Shown here: positions 1 through 10,316 of the stretch, in pieces
Layout of the letters: each line of letters begins with the position of its first letter
Numbering within the stretch: the stretch's first letter is position 1
NCBI GenBank assembly: GCA_025558095.1
Contig: JAIVFI010000002.1
Coordinates: 248,001 to 312,000, forward strand
DNA: 64,000 nucleotides
Reading direction: 5' to 3'
Source: Hyaloraphidium curvatum
Taxonomy: Eukaryota > Monoblepharomycota > Hyaloraphidiomycetes > Hyaloraphidiales > Hyaloraphidiaceae
The notes under the pieces: model-generated
Told to the model about the DNA's origin: nothing
The model's database searches: none
What the model saw: the letters and a program-made list of their open reading frames with translations, nothing else
Program-made: the position numbers and the translations under genes

Positions 1-165
1 GCGATATAGTTGAGCAGGCGGCCGTTACGCCGAGGACTGCTCGCCCGGTCGAGCCGGGGTGGATGCCCCGCGGGCGCCCAGGGCCCAATCGATTCAGCGG
101 GAACCGCATTTCCCGCCGATGACCAAACCGCGCAATCGGCCGCTCCCAACCCAATCTCCGCGGCA

Positions 166-2187
166 ATGCTGTCCCCGCGCCTTTCCTGCGCGGCGTGCGG
201 GGCGGGCGTCGCGGCGGCGTGGGCGGCGTGCGGGCGGTGCGGCGCGGCGGCCGTCGGGGCGGCGCGGGCGCCGGAGGGGACTCCCCGCGACCCGTTGGCC
301 TTTTTCCGGGCGCTGGAGGAGTCGGCGGCGCGGTGGGCGGGCGGCGCACCCTTCCCGGCTGCGACCGGGCGCCGGGCCGCCGGGGACGCGCTGTCCCTCG
401 CCGGGTTCGCGCTGCCCTCGCCGGTCGCCGGCCCGCCCGACGCCCCGCACCTCACGGCCGAGGCCCGCTTCCTTTTCTTGAAGGCTTTCTCTGACAGAGT
501 CCCGCGGGGTGCCGCCGCACCGGTTCACCCGCGGGCGTTCCGCGCCTGCTTCGTTCGCGGCCCCGACTCGCCAGACCCGGACGGCTGGTACTTTCGCGCA
601 GCAACAGACCCGCTGTATGTCGACACAATGTGCTGGATCGGGGCTAGGATGGTGCGCTCGGGGGCACACCCCGGCCTTTTCCTGGGCCGCTATTCGCACG
701 CTCACGACCTGAACGGTACCGTTCGCGCCCTCCAGGCCGTCGTGCAGCGAGGCCTGCGCGACAGGCTCGCGGACTTTTGGGCAGACGTCGCGGATGGCAT
801 CCGCTCCAGCGCTGCAGTGACCGGGGAGCGCCTGCGGACGCCGGCCAACTACGCCCTGATGCGGTCGCTCATCGTCTGTGCCGCCTTCTGCTTCCTGCCC
901 ATGGGCCAGGTGGTGACCGCACGGGCGACCTTCGCGCTGGTAGCCAGCATGTGGGTCCACACAGGCATCGAGGGGACGGGCCCCGCGCGGGCGGCCAGCA
1001 TGACGGTCGACGACTGGCTCTGCCGCGAGCACTGGGTCCGCACCTTCTGGGTCACGGCCACCTTCGAGCTCACCCTGGCGGCGGGCTCCCAGACGCGGCC
1101 CGCCTTCGACGTGGTCGAGTACCCGAACGTGCCGCTGCCGGCCTCGGACGAGGCCTTTCACTCGGTGATGCCGTCGGGCGCCGGCGGCCCCGACCCGACG
1201 CCGGTCGCCCGGCTCCTAGCCCAGGCACCCTCTTTCCGCGTGCGCGAGGTCTTTGCGTGGATGGACCCCTCCCTGGCCCCTCCTTTCCCGGCGGGCGCGC
1301 GCTCCATGGTGCTCTTGCGCCTCATCGGGGATGTCGAGCGCAGCATGACTACCTTCACCGCCGCCATCGACAGCTACCTCCTGGTGCAGGTGCACGCCTT
1401 CTGGAAGTGGGCGTCCGAAGACGCGGCACTGCTCCCCCTGGAGGTGCTCGTCGGGGAGCACCTCCTCTCCGCGGGCGCCGGCTCCTCCTCGCCGTCCCTG
1501 CGGCTCCGCGCCGCCGGCATCAGCGAGACCGAAGCCGCCTACATCCTGTCGCACCCGCACCTCCGCGCCGCCGTCTCCCGCCTCGCCTTCCTCCGCTCGG
1601 CCCTGGACGCGCTCGAATCCGCGCTCCCTCCGCGCATCCGCAACTCGGAAGACCCCCTCTCCGCCCCGCAGCTCGCATCGTTCGACGCCGTGCAGAGGCA
1701 CAAGCTCCTCGCACACATCGCTTCGGTCCGCCTCGCGGGCATGCTCCTGTCTTCCCCCGGGCCCCCAGACCAGCTCGCGCAGGACGCGCCCCCGGGCACC
1801 CTGGCAGCCTGGTCCGCGCTCCCCGCCTTTGTCGACGCCTCGCAGCGCGCGGTGCTCGTGGCCCGGACCATGCGCGTGCTGCTGGCCCGCTTCGGCCCGC
1901 GGGACCACGCCTCCAACCTGCAGCTCCCCGTCATCTGCTCCGCCGCCTCGCACGCGGGCGCGTTCCACGCCCTGCTGCTGCGCCGGGGCGGGGACCGGAC
2001 CGGGGAGGCGAGGGATGGGCTGGCGGCGTGCGCGGGGATGCTGAGGGCCAGCGGGAGGAAGGACGCGGCGGAGGCGGCGGGTGTGCTGGAGAGACTGGCG
2101 GCGGGTGGGATTGTTGGAGGGGACGAGAGGGAGGTGGTGCTGATGACGAGGGAGGCGGCGGGGGAGGACGAGGAGGGGGAAGGCTGA
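166..2187 (+). CDS. Fungal transcription-factor-like protein (middle homology region)
   Basis: Protein of 673 residues from the first in-frame ATG at 166; the reading frame stays open upstream to the window edge without an ATG. The N-terminus has two CxxC pairs ten residues apart (SCAACGAG...AACGRCG), a zinc-ribbon-like arrangement rather than a standard Zn2Cys6 cluster. The middle (roughly residues 110-380) has the hydrophobic helical pattern of the fungal regulator middle homology region, with a conserved-looking stretch REHWVRTFW followed by a PLPASDEAF loop. The C-terminus is acidic and Glu/Gly-rich. This suggests a nuclear regulator that has lost or altered its DNA-binding cluster, or whose first exon lies outside the window. 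A relic of a related C-terminus lies at about 4684-4812. The family is inferred from pattern; no target can be named. Confidence 0.6.
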   Translation: MLSPRLSCAACGAGVAAAWAACGRCGAAAVGAARAPEGTPRDPLAFFRALEESAARWAGGAPFPAATGRRAAGDALSLAGFALPSPVAGPPDAPHLTAEARFLFLKAFSDRVPRGAAAPVHPRAFRACFVRGPDSPDPDGWYFRAATDPLYVDTMCWIGARMVRSGAHPGLFLGRYSHAHDLNGTVRALQAVVQRGLRDRLADFWADVADGIRSSAAVTGERLRTPANYALMRSLIVCAAFCFLPMGQVVTARATFALVASMWVHTGIEGTGPARAASMTVDDWLCREHWVRTFWVTATFELTLAAGSQTRPAFDVVEYPNVPLPASDEAFHSVMPSGAGGPDPTPVARLLAQAPSFRVREVFAWMDPSLAPPFPAGARSMVLLRLIGDVERSMTTFTAAIDSYLLVQVHAFWKWASEDAALLPLEVLVGEHLLSAGAGSSSPSLRLRAAGISETEAAYILSHPHLRAAVSRLAFLRSALDALESALPPRIRNSEDPLSAPQLASFDAVQRHKLLAHIASVRLAGMLLSSPGPPDQLAQDAPPGTLAAWSALPAFVDASQRAVLVARTMRVLLARFGPRDHASNLQLPVICSAASHAGAFHALLLRRGGDRTGEARDGLAACAGMLRASGRKDAAEAAGVLERLAAGGIVGGDEREVVLMTREAAGEDEEGEG

Positions 2188-2426
2188 TGTGTCCTGGATT
2201 CGGGGGAACGCGAATCGAAAGACCAAGAAGAAGGTTTCTCTGGGTATCCCTCCCACACCTTCCGCCAGTCATTGAGTGCACCGGCACCGAAGTCAACTGG
2301 GCGCAAGACGTGAGCCCCTGGACCGGATGAACAACCAGAAGATCTGTGCAAGCGAATTCGATTACGGAGCTCTCTACACTAGATCGCCCGGCTTCTAGGG
2401 ACATCCGTCCTTTTTCAGCAGCGGCT

Positions 2427-4452
2427 TCAAGCCGAGGCGCTGCCCCAGGCAGGCACCTTGGCCGACTCGAGCCCGTCCACAAGCCTCTGCTTGATGAACG
2501 CGTCCTCCTCCTGGCGCTTCTTGTCCTTGCGGCGCATGGCCAGCAGGACGAAGAGGGTGCAGCAGGCGGCGAGCAGGGCGAGGGTGCCGATGACGATGGC
2601 GGCGATGACGAGGGCCTCGTTGGAGGAGGTGGCGGCGGCCGGCTGGGCGACGGGGGCGACGGGGGCGGTGGTGGGCTGGGTCTGCACCGCGTTCGGGTTC
2701 GGCGGCACCGTCAGGGCGGCGTTGGCGTTCTGGTTGCTCGTGGTGGTCTGACGGAGGGCCGGGGCGGGCACCTGCACGTCACGGGCGAGGAGACGGCGGC
2801 GGCGCTGGCCGGCGGCGGACTGCTGGTCGAAGTAGATGCGGAAGGTGGCGTAGAAGGTGTAGTCCTGGGAGGGGAAGGGGCGTAAGCGACCGATCGAGTG
2901 CAGCCCGCATGCGTCCGCTACTCACGGTGATCGAGTCGAAGTCGTCGGTGGTCAGGAACGAGTTGTCGTTGAAGTCGACGCCGGCCTGCTTGGGCAGCAT
3001 GTTCGGCGTGACTTTCATCTCCACGACGTTCGGGTCGGCCGTGGGCAGGTACGTGAAGTTGGTGTTCACCGCGAGGGTCGAGAGGGCACCGACGGCGGCG
3101 GGGCCGGCGGCCGAGTCGACGAGCGTGGTGTTCACATTGCGGGTCACGGTGGTGGCGGCGCCGATGTTGGGCGTGCGCTCGACCTTGTTGCGGCCGAGGA
3201 TCATCTTGGTCAGGCGGGCCTCGTAGATGGGCAGGTCGGGCGAGGTGAAGGTGGCCGTGAGCAGGACGGTGTCGCCGAAGAAGTAGCCCTGGGGCTTGTC
3301 CGCAACCATCACGCCGGTGACCGAGGCGACCGTGTTCAGGAGGGCGTTGCAGAGGTCGAGCTCGAGGGCACCCGAGGCGTTGGGCGTGCCGATGAGAGCA
3401 TTGGCCGTGAGGACCTTGCCCGTGCAGGTGTTTGTGTTTGCCGCGCCGGGGAAGCAGTTGGTATCGAAGTTGAACGCGTAGGTGCCGCCGACGTTGCACA
3501 CGTCCCCGATGGCGATCTTGAGCTGGCCGTTCTGGTAGCAGAAGTCCTGGGTGGTGAAGGCCGTGCTTGACGAACCGTCGGTCTTGACGCAGGTGGGCAG
3601 GGTGTACGAGACGACCTCGACCGAGCCGGTGTAGCCGGGCAGGCTGATGTAGCCCGAGTCGGCGTCAAGGGTCAGGTTGTTGGGCCACCTGGAGAGAGGG
3701 GAGGTCAGATCGGCTCTCGGAGCCTGCGCCCGCCAAAGCGCACCTCGAGAACATGGTAAAGTCGACAATAAGGAAGCGCTGCCCGTCGGTGATGTCGTAC
3801 GACAGCCCCGTCAGGTTGAAGTTCTTGATGCCCGACTCCTCGAGGACCTTGATGTCGGTCTGCACGTTCACGGTCGTGGGCAGGGCGATCGACACCGGGT
3901 AGGCGTAGCGCGAGGCCTGGCGGTTGCCGCCGGGGAAGGCGTCCTGCCACTCGAGGTAGACCGTGTTGTTGCGGACCTCGTAGCCGGGGCGGCTCGTAGT
4001 GTCGGGGTTCGACCAGGCGCAGCCGCGGAGCGAGCGCCATGTGCCCGACAGGGTGAAGTCGTAGCGGCAGGTGCCGGTGCTGCCGACCGAGTCGGCGACG
4101 CAGGCGGCCGTGCCGTGCATCTCCTTGCCGAGGTACATGGTCATCTTGCGGCCGGTGACGGGCTTGGTCCACGCGGCGACCGTGATGTCGGCGCGGGTCA
4201 TGTTGGTCCGGGCCGTGTCGACCTAAAAGCACCATCAGCGGCTGCCCAGCGCGTCTAGAGACCAGTCAGGCTCACCTGAGGGGCGTTGGTGCCCGGCTGG
4301 CCGGAGGTGCAGCCCGAGAGGGCGGCGAGCTCGGAGCGTCCCGTCCACGAGACGCCCTGGGCGTCGGAGCGCCCGACGAGGGCCAGCACGGCGGCGCCGG
4401 CGGCAGCGAGGTACGAGGTGGCGCGCATGATGTCGGCGGCGCTGGTCGGCAA
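2427..4452 (-). CDS. Type I membrane protein, signal peptide and single C-terminal TM segment (4 exons)
   Basis: Modelled as four exons: 4452-4276, 4222-3744, 3688-2926 and 2864-2427, joined by introns of 53, 55 and 61 nt with GT..AG ends and consistent phases, giving 618 residues. A second ATG at 4428 places the signal peptide (MRATSYLAAAGAAVLALVG) at the very N-terminus and may be the true start. The ectodomain (about 30-490) is Cys-containing, beta-rich in appearance and carries several NxT/NxS sites. A basic RRRRLLAR sequence near residue 495 resembles a furin/Kex site, followed by a Thr/Pro/Ala stalk, one membrane helix near 557-583 and a basic 35-residue cytoplasmic tail. The order signal peptide, ectodomain, dibasic site, TM recalls ZP-domain proteins, but I cannot confirm that fold. 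A cell-surface or wall-sensing role is possible. Confidence 0.7.
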
Positions 4453-5415
4453 GGGTGTGATGGGGGGCGGTGCGGGGAGTCCGCGTCCTTTTGAACCGAG
4501 GCCGTAGGGACCGCCAGAGTAGGGACCAACCGACCGACGTCCGAAAAGACCCTACGGTCCCAAGCGTCCCTACGACTCCTGGCCGCGGATGCAGCCGAGG
4601 CGACCACCGCCGAATCGGAGGAGGCCCAACGTTCTGTTGCCGGAAGGACTGGAAGGCCGGATGGACCCTCCGAACCCCAGGGACTGGTGGCGTGCGCGAG
4701 GAAGGACACGGTGGAGACGGCGGGGTTGCTGGTTGGCAGCTGGCGGGACTATTGGAGGGGACGAGAAGGATGAGGTGCGAATGACGAGAGGTGACGCGAG
4801 AGAGGGAGGAGGGTGGTGCACAGGCTGATACGCTAAGTCAAATGTGATGGGTGGAAAGGTGCTCCTCATCGACAATGCTATGGCCGGTCACTTGCACAGT
4901 CAGGTTGAACCGTTCGAGCTCATTATCGGATTCTTGGGCTCTATGGTAAGGGGCGATGCCTTCGAGCTCCGCCCCGCAAGTCGCCGGACAGCCGATCCCC
5001 TGCAAGGTCACGCGAAGCCAGCTCCGTGCGGGCGGAAGCGCACTGGCGGCCCGACCATCTTGCGGTGCTAGAAGACCCGGTGTCGACGTTCGGCGGCCGC
5101 ATCGGCCCGTGCGGGTGGGATGGAGATAGGGCGGGGATCGAGACCTCCTGGGGACCTCGGACCACCGACCTTGCATCTGCTCGAGCCAGCCTACAGCGGA
5201 ACCGTGTTCCGATGCCAGGATCATTACGATGGAGGACACCCTAGCCATCTTTCGCACTGCACACTCAGTGTTCTCCTCCGATCCAATGATGGTTCGCGAG
5301 TCTGGATTGGGGTCCGGAGATGCACTCGCCACTCCGTTTCCCCGACATTTCCCGCCCCTGGCCGTCTTCGATTTCGCTTTTCCCAAACCACTTCGAAAGC
5401 TGCACATCCCGCACA
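4453..5415. other. Intergenic, holds a regulator relic
   Basis: Apart from the relic at about 4684-4812 (listed separately), I see no convincing gene. Both strands have open frames, but with scrambled composition. Confidence 0.5.
4684..4812 (+). pseudogene. Relic of a fungal regulator C-terminus
   Basis: The DNA here closely follows the last ~150 bases of the gene ending at 2187. Shared blocks include a Leu-Val/Ala-Ala-Cys-Ala stretch, GAGGAAGGAC, GGAGRCGGCGG and TTGGAGGGGACGAGA, in the same order. A deletion and frame breaks separate them, so it cannot encode the same product. It is read as the degraded 3' end of a duplicated copy. Confidence 0.55.
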
Positions 5416-6030
5416 ATGGTGGGGAAACCGCAGCGCTCGGCCGCCGCTCCACGCCCCTCCGCCACGCCCGCGCGCCCGCCTGCCAGCGACGACCCCTCCG
5501 CCATCGCCCGCCGCGCGCAGGCGCTCTCCGACGTCCTGCGTGCCCTCCAATCCGCCCGTCCCGCACGGACAGGGAGCGCCCCGCCCGGCCCCCGTTCGGA
5601 CTTTATGGCCCTCGCCTCGCGCACGCTCCCGCCGCGCTTCCGCAACGGCGTCGACGTCCGACGCACGGGGTTCGCCAGCGCGTTCCCCGACGCGTACCTC
5701 GAGGGACACAGCGTTCCCGCGTGCCCGCACGGAAACGGAGGGCGGATTTTCTGCACGGCGTGCCACCGGCGTTTCGAGGGACCGGACGGCGACGGGTCGG
5801 ACGCGGAAGAGGAGGAGTCGCCCGATGGGGATCAGGAGGCGCCCCTCCGCTGGGCCATGCTATCTCCTACCGTGCCGTCGCCGTCAAACCTGGTAGACTC
5901 CACGCTGGGCACGTCGTCTTTCGCGGAGTCATCATCGGACGTATCAAGCAGCACCAGCAGCGGCCGATGGACTCTGCCAGAGCCAGCAGCCGGCGGGCCT
6001 TCAAAGCTTGGCTCCGGTTCAGCGACGTAA
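5416..6030 (+). CDS. Hypothetical protein with CxH-x7-CxxC putative zinc motif
   Basis: Protein of about 204 residues from ATG 5416; an upstream in-frame ATG at 5320 would add 32 residues. The centre carries ACPHGNGGRIFCTACHRRF, a compact Cys-His/Cys-Cys cluster likely to bind one zinc ion. It is preceded by a basic segment and followed by an acidic Asp/Glu run and a Ser-rich tail. Two minus-strand genes in this window (7049-6363 and 14061-13294) carry the same CxH..CxxC layout. I do not recognise the family. The high GC of third positions supports coding, but the gene could be shorter or spliced. Confidence 0.45.
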   Translation: MVGKPQRSAAAPRPSATPARPPASDDPSAIARRAQALSDVLRALQSARPARTGSAPPGPRSDFMALASRTLPPRFRNGVDVRRTGFASAFPDAYLEGHSVPACPHGNGGRIFCTACHRRFEGPDGDGSDAEEEESPDGDQEAPLRWAMLSPTVPSPSNLVDSTLGTSSFAESSSDVSSSTSSGRWTLPEPAAGGPSKLGSGSAT

Positions 6031-6362
6031 CTGGATGCTGGACTTGCTATCATTAATCGTGTCAAATCGCACACGGATGCCTGAATGCCGGTGCCGTGTC
6101 ACTCTGCATCGGCCAGCCGTGCGCCGTCGGGGGGTGCGGATTATTGCTCATCGCAGCGACTTTGCGGCGACGTTGGTGGTCGGCAGCGCCGCAAGTAAAG
6201 GCACTAGGCTGGGCCGAACCGCGCTACCAATGCCGCACAATATGTTGTCGCCTCACTTTCACCAGATTCACCCGATTACAAGGATGACCGCGATCCTCGA
6301 CGGAAAGCCGAAAGCGGCACCTAACCGCCGTTACGCCGTCCGGAGTCCGCTTTCCGCCGCGG
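6031..6362. other. Intergenic, convergent 3' flanks
   Basis: This lies between two convergent hypothetical genes. No gene or RNA signature is seen. Confidence 0.5.
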
Positions 6363-7049
6363 TCACCAATAGTCGCGCAGGTCGGGCAGCCTGTAAGACA
6401 GCTCGCCCGAGTCCTGTGCCCCACCGGCGTGCGGGTCCTGCAACCATGGTGTCGAACCAAGGGAAAATGGCGGTGGCAGCTTCCTGGAGGCTTGAGTTCC
6501 GCCCTCAAAATCGGCGCAGTCGGCCTCGCCGTCCTGGGCATCGTCGCCATCCGCTGCCTGGGCCCCTCGCTGTGCCGCACGGCCGCTGCCGGCATGGCAT
6601 CCGCCCTCATCCGCAGTGCTCTCCCCATTGCCGTCGTCGTCATCGTCCCATCGCAGCGGAGCGAACCACCGCGCACCCCCGGCGGGCCCCGGCGCGCCGC
6701 GACCGTCCGAGGCGTCCACTACGCTCGATAACTGATCCGGCACCCCATGCGTCTGCCCCGTCCCGGGGGTGCCGAAAAGGCACCCCCAGCACGGCGCCGC
6801 CTCTCCGTGGGCAGGCGGCCCGTGCCCGCAGCCCTCCGGTCCGCCGTCAGCACGTCGCTCGAAGGTGGGCAGGGCCAGCACGCCTCGCAGGTCCCTCGGC
6901 AGGCTGCCGGAGAACCGCACGTCCAGCACGGGCCGAGGGGGCAGCGGGAGCGACAGCCCCCATGCCCCTTGAAGCGGGGGCACGGGAAAGGGCAGCGCAC
7001 GTGCGCTCGGCCGGCGGTCGGAGTACAGGGTAGATGACATGGCCAGCAT
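6363..7049 (-). CDS. Hypothetical protein with CxH..CxxC putative zinc motif and C-terminal LPDLRxYW
   Basis: Protein of 228 residues (ATG 7049, or 7040 three codons later). Near residue 73 it has GCGHGPP followed ten residues later by CWGCLFG, a CxH..CxxC cluster preceded by two arginines. The middle is Gly/Asp-rich with a run of five aspartates. The last residues are RLPDLRDYW. The protein encoded at 14061-13294 shares the cluster and the LPDLR-x-aromatic-Trp motif, which supports both as real paralogues. The function is unknown; a nuclear or adaptor role is only a guess. Confidence 0.5.
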   Translation of the reverse strand: MLAMSSTLYSDRRPSARALPFPVPPLQGAWGLSLPLPPRPVLDVRFSGSLPRDLRGVLALPTFERRADGGPEGCGHGPPAHGEAAPCWGCLFGTPGTGQTHGVPDQLSSVVDASDGRGAPGPAGGARWFAPLRWDDDDDGNGESTADEGGCHAGSGRAAQRGAQAADGDDAQDGEADCADFEGGTQASRKLPPPFSLGSTPWLQDPHAGGAQDSGELSYRLPDLRDYW

Positions 7050-7471
7050 CCGACGGCGATCCGGTGCACAGGGTCTCGCTCGTTTGGTTTGTTTGCGGTG
7101 GTTCCACTAATCCATGGGCGCCAACCGCACCGGGCCGCACAAGGGACGTTCATGCGGCCGGCGAAGCGTGCATTCTCATCGCCGAAGGATGCACTCCCGC
7201 GACCGGCAGCTTGCCATCAATTACCGCCTAGATGGCCGTGCGAACGGTGGCGCCGGCCGCGCGGCCAGAGCCCAAAGTCGGGCGGGTTTCATGGCCGCTT
7301 TTGCGGTCCCCGCGGCAATGCGGACCTCCAAATCTCCCGCGGCAATGCGGACCTCCGAATCTCCGTGGCAACTCGACCAAGACCTCCCGCGCGAAAGGAA
7401 CATTAATCGAAGCCGAACCATTCGATGGCGTGTGGAATGTACCCGACCTTCGCCAACATCGACCTTGTCGT
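7050..7471. other. Intergenic with a 27-bp tandem duplication
   Basis: No gene is seen. The only structure noticed is the two-copy tandem repeat at 7311-7364. Confidence 0.5.
7311..7364 (+). repeat. Two-copy 27-bp tandem repeat
   Basis: Unit 1 (7311-7337) and unit 2 (7338-7364) are identical except for one A/G difference. The unit starts CGCGGCAATGCGGACCTCC. It lies between two genes and may be a recent slippage duplication. Confidence 0.85.
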
Positions 7472-9694
7472 TCATTCGCCGGCCTCGTCGACCTCGAGGT
7501 ACCGCTTCATGTCCTCCTCCGGCACCAGTACCGCCGCCGCGATCGCCGCAGCCGGATCGTCCGGCTCGATCGTCCCTCCGACACCCATTCCCAGGCGAAC
7601 GCGCACGCCGGGTTCCTGATGCACGGCCCCGGCCCCGTCGGGAACGAGCCCGCACGATGCCATGGCCACCCGGAAGTTGGCCGCGATCTTCCTCGCGCAT
7701 GGTCCGTGCCGCCTCCCGAGCCATCCGAGCACCCGCGCCGTAACGCGGGCGTCGTGCTCGAACCCGGCCGCGGCGGCAGGGTCCGCGCCGGATCGTCGCA
7801 CAAGCCTGGCGGCGGCGAGTCCCAGCGAGCCCAGGCGCAGGGCGGGGTTGGCGAGGATGATGTGCGCCAGCGCGCAGTCGGGGTCCGCGGCTTGGAGCCC
7901 CGCGAGGGTCCGCGAGAGGAGCACGGCGCTCTCCATCAGCTGGACCAGCGCAGGCCAAGATATCAGCACCTGCCCGGTACCCCTTGGTACTACTGCGTGG
8001 AAGTGCTGCTCCATCTGCATCGCATGCAGGGTGGCGGCGACGCTGACGGCGGCGGCCGCGTGCGCATGATCAGCGAAAAAGTCCCGCCAGCGGCCCAGGA
8101 GCGGCTCCGGGATGCCCTCGGCGAGGTTGGCACCGATCTCGCGAGGCATGGAGGAAAAAAAGGTGCTTTGAGCGGCTGCAAAAGCGGCCACGAGCCCAGC
8201 GTAGGCGCGCTCGGCGGGGCTGAGATCCGATTCTGGCCTGCTAGTGATTGTCGCGGGATTCTGGCCTTTGGCGGCGGCCAGTGGGCGCATGCGAATCCGA
8301 AGGGAGCGGCAGAGGCTGCCGACATGGTAGAAGGCCAGAAAACTAGCCCGACAGGAGAAGACCGGCTCCACGAGATCGCGAACCACGAGAGCCGCTGCTT
8401 CGGGCGTCGGGTTCCTAGCGAACGGGGTAAAGTCCACCGGGGCGGCCCACGCACCCGAGCTACCCCGGATCGAGAGCAGCAGCCGGAAAGCCTCCTCATG
8501 ATTTGGATGCAGGAAAAAGACCTCGTGCGACGGGAGCGGCAGGCGGTGCGGCCCGAAAAACTCGGCGATCGGCTCCCTCCGCAAAGCGTAGGCGTGCGAC
8601 TGCTCGATGCTCGCCAGCACGATCCACGCCCGCAACACCATTTCGTCCCGCAGCCATCCGGCGGCATCTGAGGGCCGCCTGGACCCGACGAACTCGCCGT
8701 CCGTGCCGACCGCCATCCGCCGCAGCAGGTCGAGGCACGGCCGCGCGAGCCACGCCGCCTTGGCGGCCTGCCCCAGCGGTACCGACACGTTCCAGAGCAG
8801 CAACATGCTCTGCAGCGCCTCGAGGTCCGTCATCCGGCCGCCTTCGGGCTCGCGGTCAAGGTACCCGGCGCGGAGAAGCTCCAATGCCGCGGCGCACAGG
8901 TTGCGGGCCGCGGAAAGTCGCGCCAGCTCGTCGGGAATCACGGCTTCGGATCCGGCAGCGTCGATAAGGCCCCATGCAGCGGCGGCGAAAGCCAATGCCG
9001 CAGGGCGCTGCTCCCCGTATATCGGTCCGCCGTTGCGGACAAAGGCACTCTCGAAGGCCCCGCGGTGCAGGATCGAGACCTTGCGGTTGTGCCCCGCAAA
9101 GAAGGACGACAAGGCAGGGTACAGGATGTCGCCGATGCTGGGTTCGCCTGCCGTTGGAGCAAGAGGCGACCTTGGAGGCTTTGGGAGGGCTGGGGTCGTG
9201 GAGGTGCGCACGCGAATGACCCGAGGCCGGTCAAAGCCAGCAAAGAGGGTCCTCAGGTCGGGCTGGGTCGAATGCGAAGCGGTAGAAACGGAAGTCGAAA
9301 CGGAATGCGTGGCCTCTGGGCTGTCGCCCTGCGCGCGAGGAGTCCCGCTAGCGCCGGGGACCCGCAGCACGTCCTGCCTCGACCTGTGCCTGCTCTTCGC
9401 GGCCGCACCGTCGCCGCGCTGGCTGCTCCGCTCGAGCATCTCGCGTTTCCGGCGGGAGAGGGTGTAGTCCTGCTCGGTGCAGGGGTGGTTCCCGGCGATG
9501 CAGCGGACGCAGCGCTCCCCGGGCGCAGGACGCTCGCATTTTTTCTTGTCTTTCGAGCATTCCAGGCTGGAAACGGCGCGGCAGCGTCAACCCCGGCCGG
9601 GAGAGGGAGGCGATTCGGGGCGGCCCCACCAGCTCCTCTTTGGCAGCACGTCGGCAGCGCCCGCAGCGCTTTCGCGGCCAGCAAAGGCAAACAT
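7472..9694 (-). CDS. Zn2Cys6 fungal transcription factor, one intron through the zinc cluster
   Basis: Exons 9694-9630 and 9566-7472 with a 63-nt intron (GTGGGG...TTCCAG) give 719 residues. The intron splits the codon of the first zinc cysteine. Once joined, the cluster is complete: cysteines 22, 25, 32, 41, 44 and 51 (CX2CX6CX8CX2CX6C) with a basic KRSC...KDKKKCE context, typical of fungal binuclear-cluster DNA-binding domains. A basic linker follows (SRRKREMLE). The fungal middle homology region is at about residues 230-480, including LRDEMVLRAWIVLASIEQS and a LPLPSHEVFF loop. It is predicted to act in the nucleus as a pathway regulator. Targets cannot be inferred, and no pathway cluster is adjacent. 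Confidence 0.85.
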
Positions 9695-10316
9695 GCCGGG
9701 GCACAACGGCTGCACGCGCTGTCGGCGCCGAAACGGGTTTGTTCGGGGCTGTGGCGAGGGGCCCGAAACCGCTTGACCCGTGCTTCGCGCCCGGCCGTCC
9801 CTCTCCCTCGGAAGCCGCCCGGACGCGTCCTGCGCCCTCGCAACACGGAATCCGGCCCTGCGGCCGCTTTCAGGGCAGTCCGGCGACTGCCGTGATGGTG
9901 CCGATGATCGGGCGTTGTTTCTTTGTCGGCCAGAGACCGTGGCCTGGAACGGCGGCGAGGGATGCCGATCCGCTCCCGCCAGAGCGATCCGCCATGGCCC
10001 GTCGAACGTCGCCCATCGCTCCATCCATATGGGCTGCATCCTGTCTTCCGATGGGCCTGGAAGCGCCGGCCGCTGGCCGCTGCTGCGCTCGGGGACCAGG
10101 GGACCGCATGGCGATGCGCAGATCATGGTGGCCGTGTGGCAAACGAGCCAGAAGCATCCCGAAAAGGCAGACCCAAGTGCTTGTTTTGCTGTACATTGCG
10201 CTACATAGGCTTTTGTCCATCCCGCAAGACCCGACAGAGATTAGAGCCCCTCCCAACCCCCATACCGGCCCGGTTCCGCCCATCCAACGGGCGCCCGGAC
10301 CCGCCGCCCCATCCCC
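9695..10316. other. Intergenic, upstream of Zn2Cys6 gene
   Basis: This lies between the 3' end of the indoleamine dioxygenase gene and the start of the regulator. No distinct gene is seen; it presumably holds the regulator's promoter and the dioxygenase 3' region. Confidence 0.45.
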
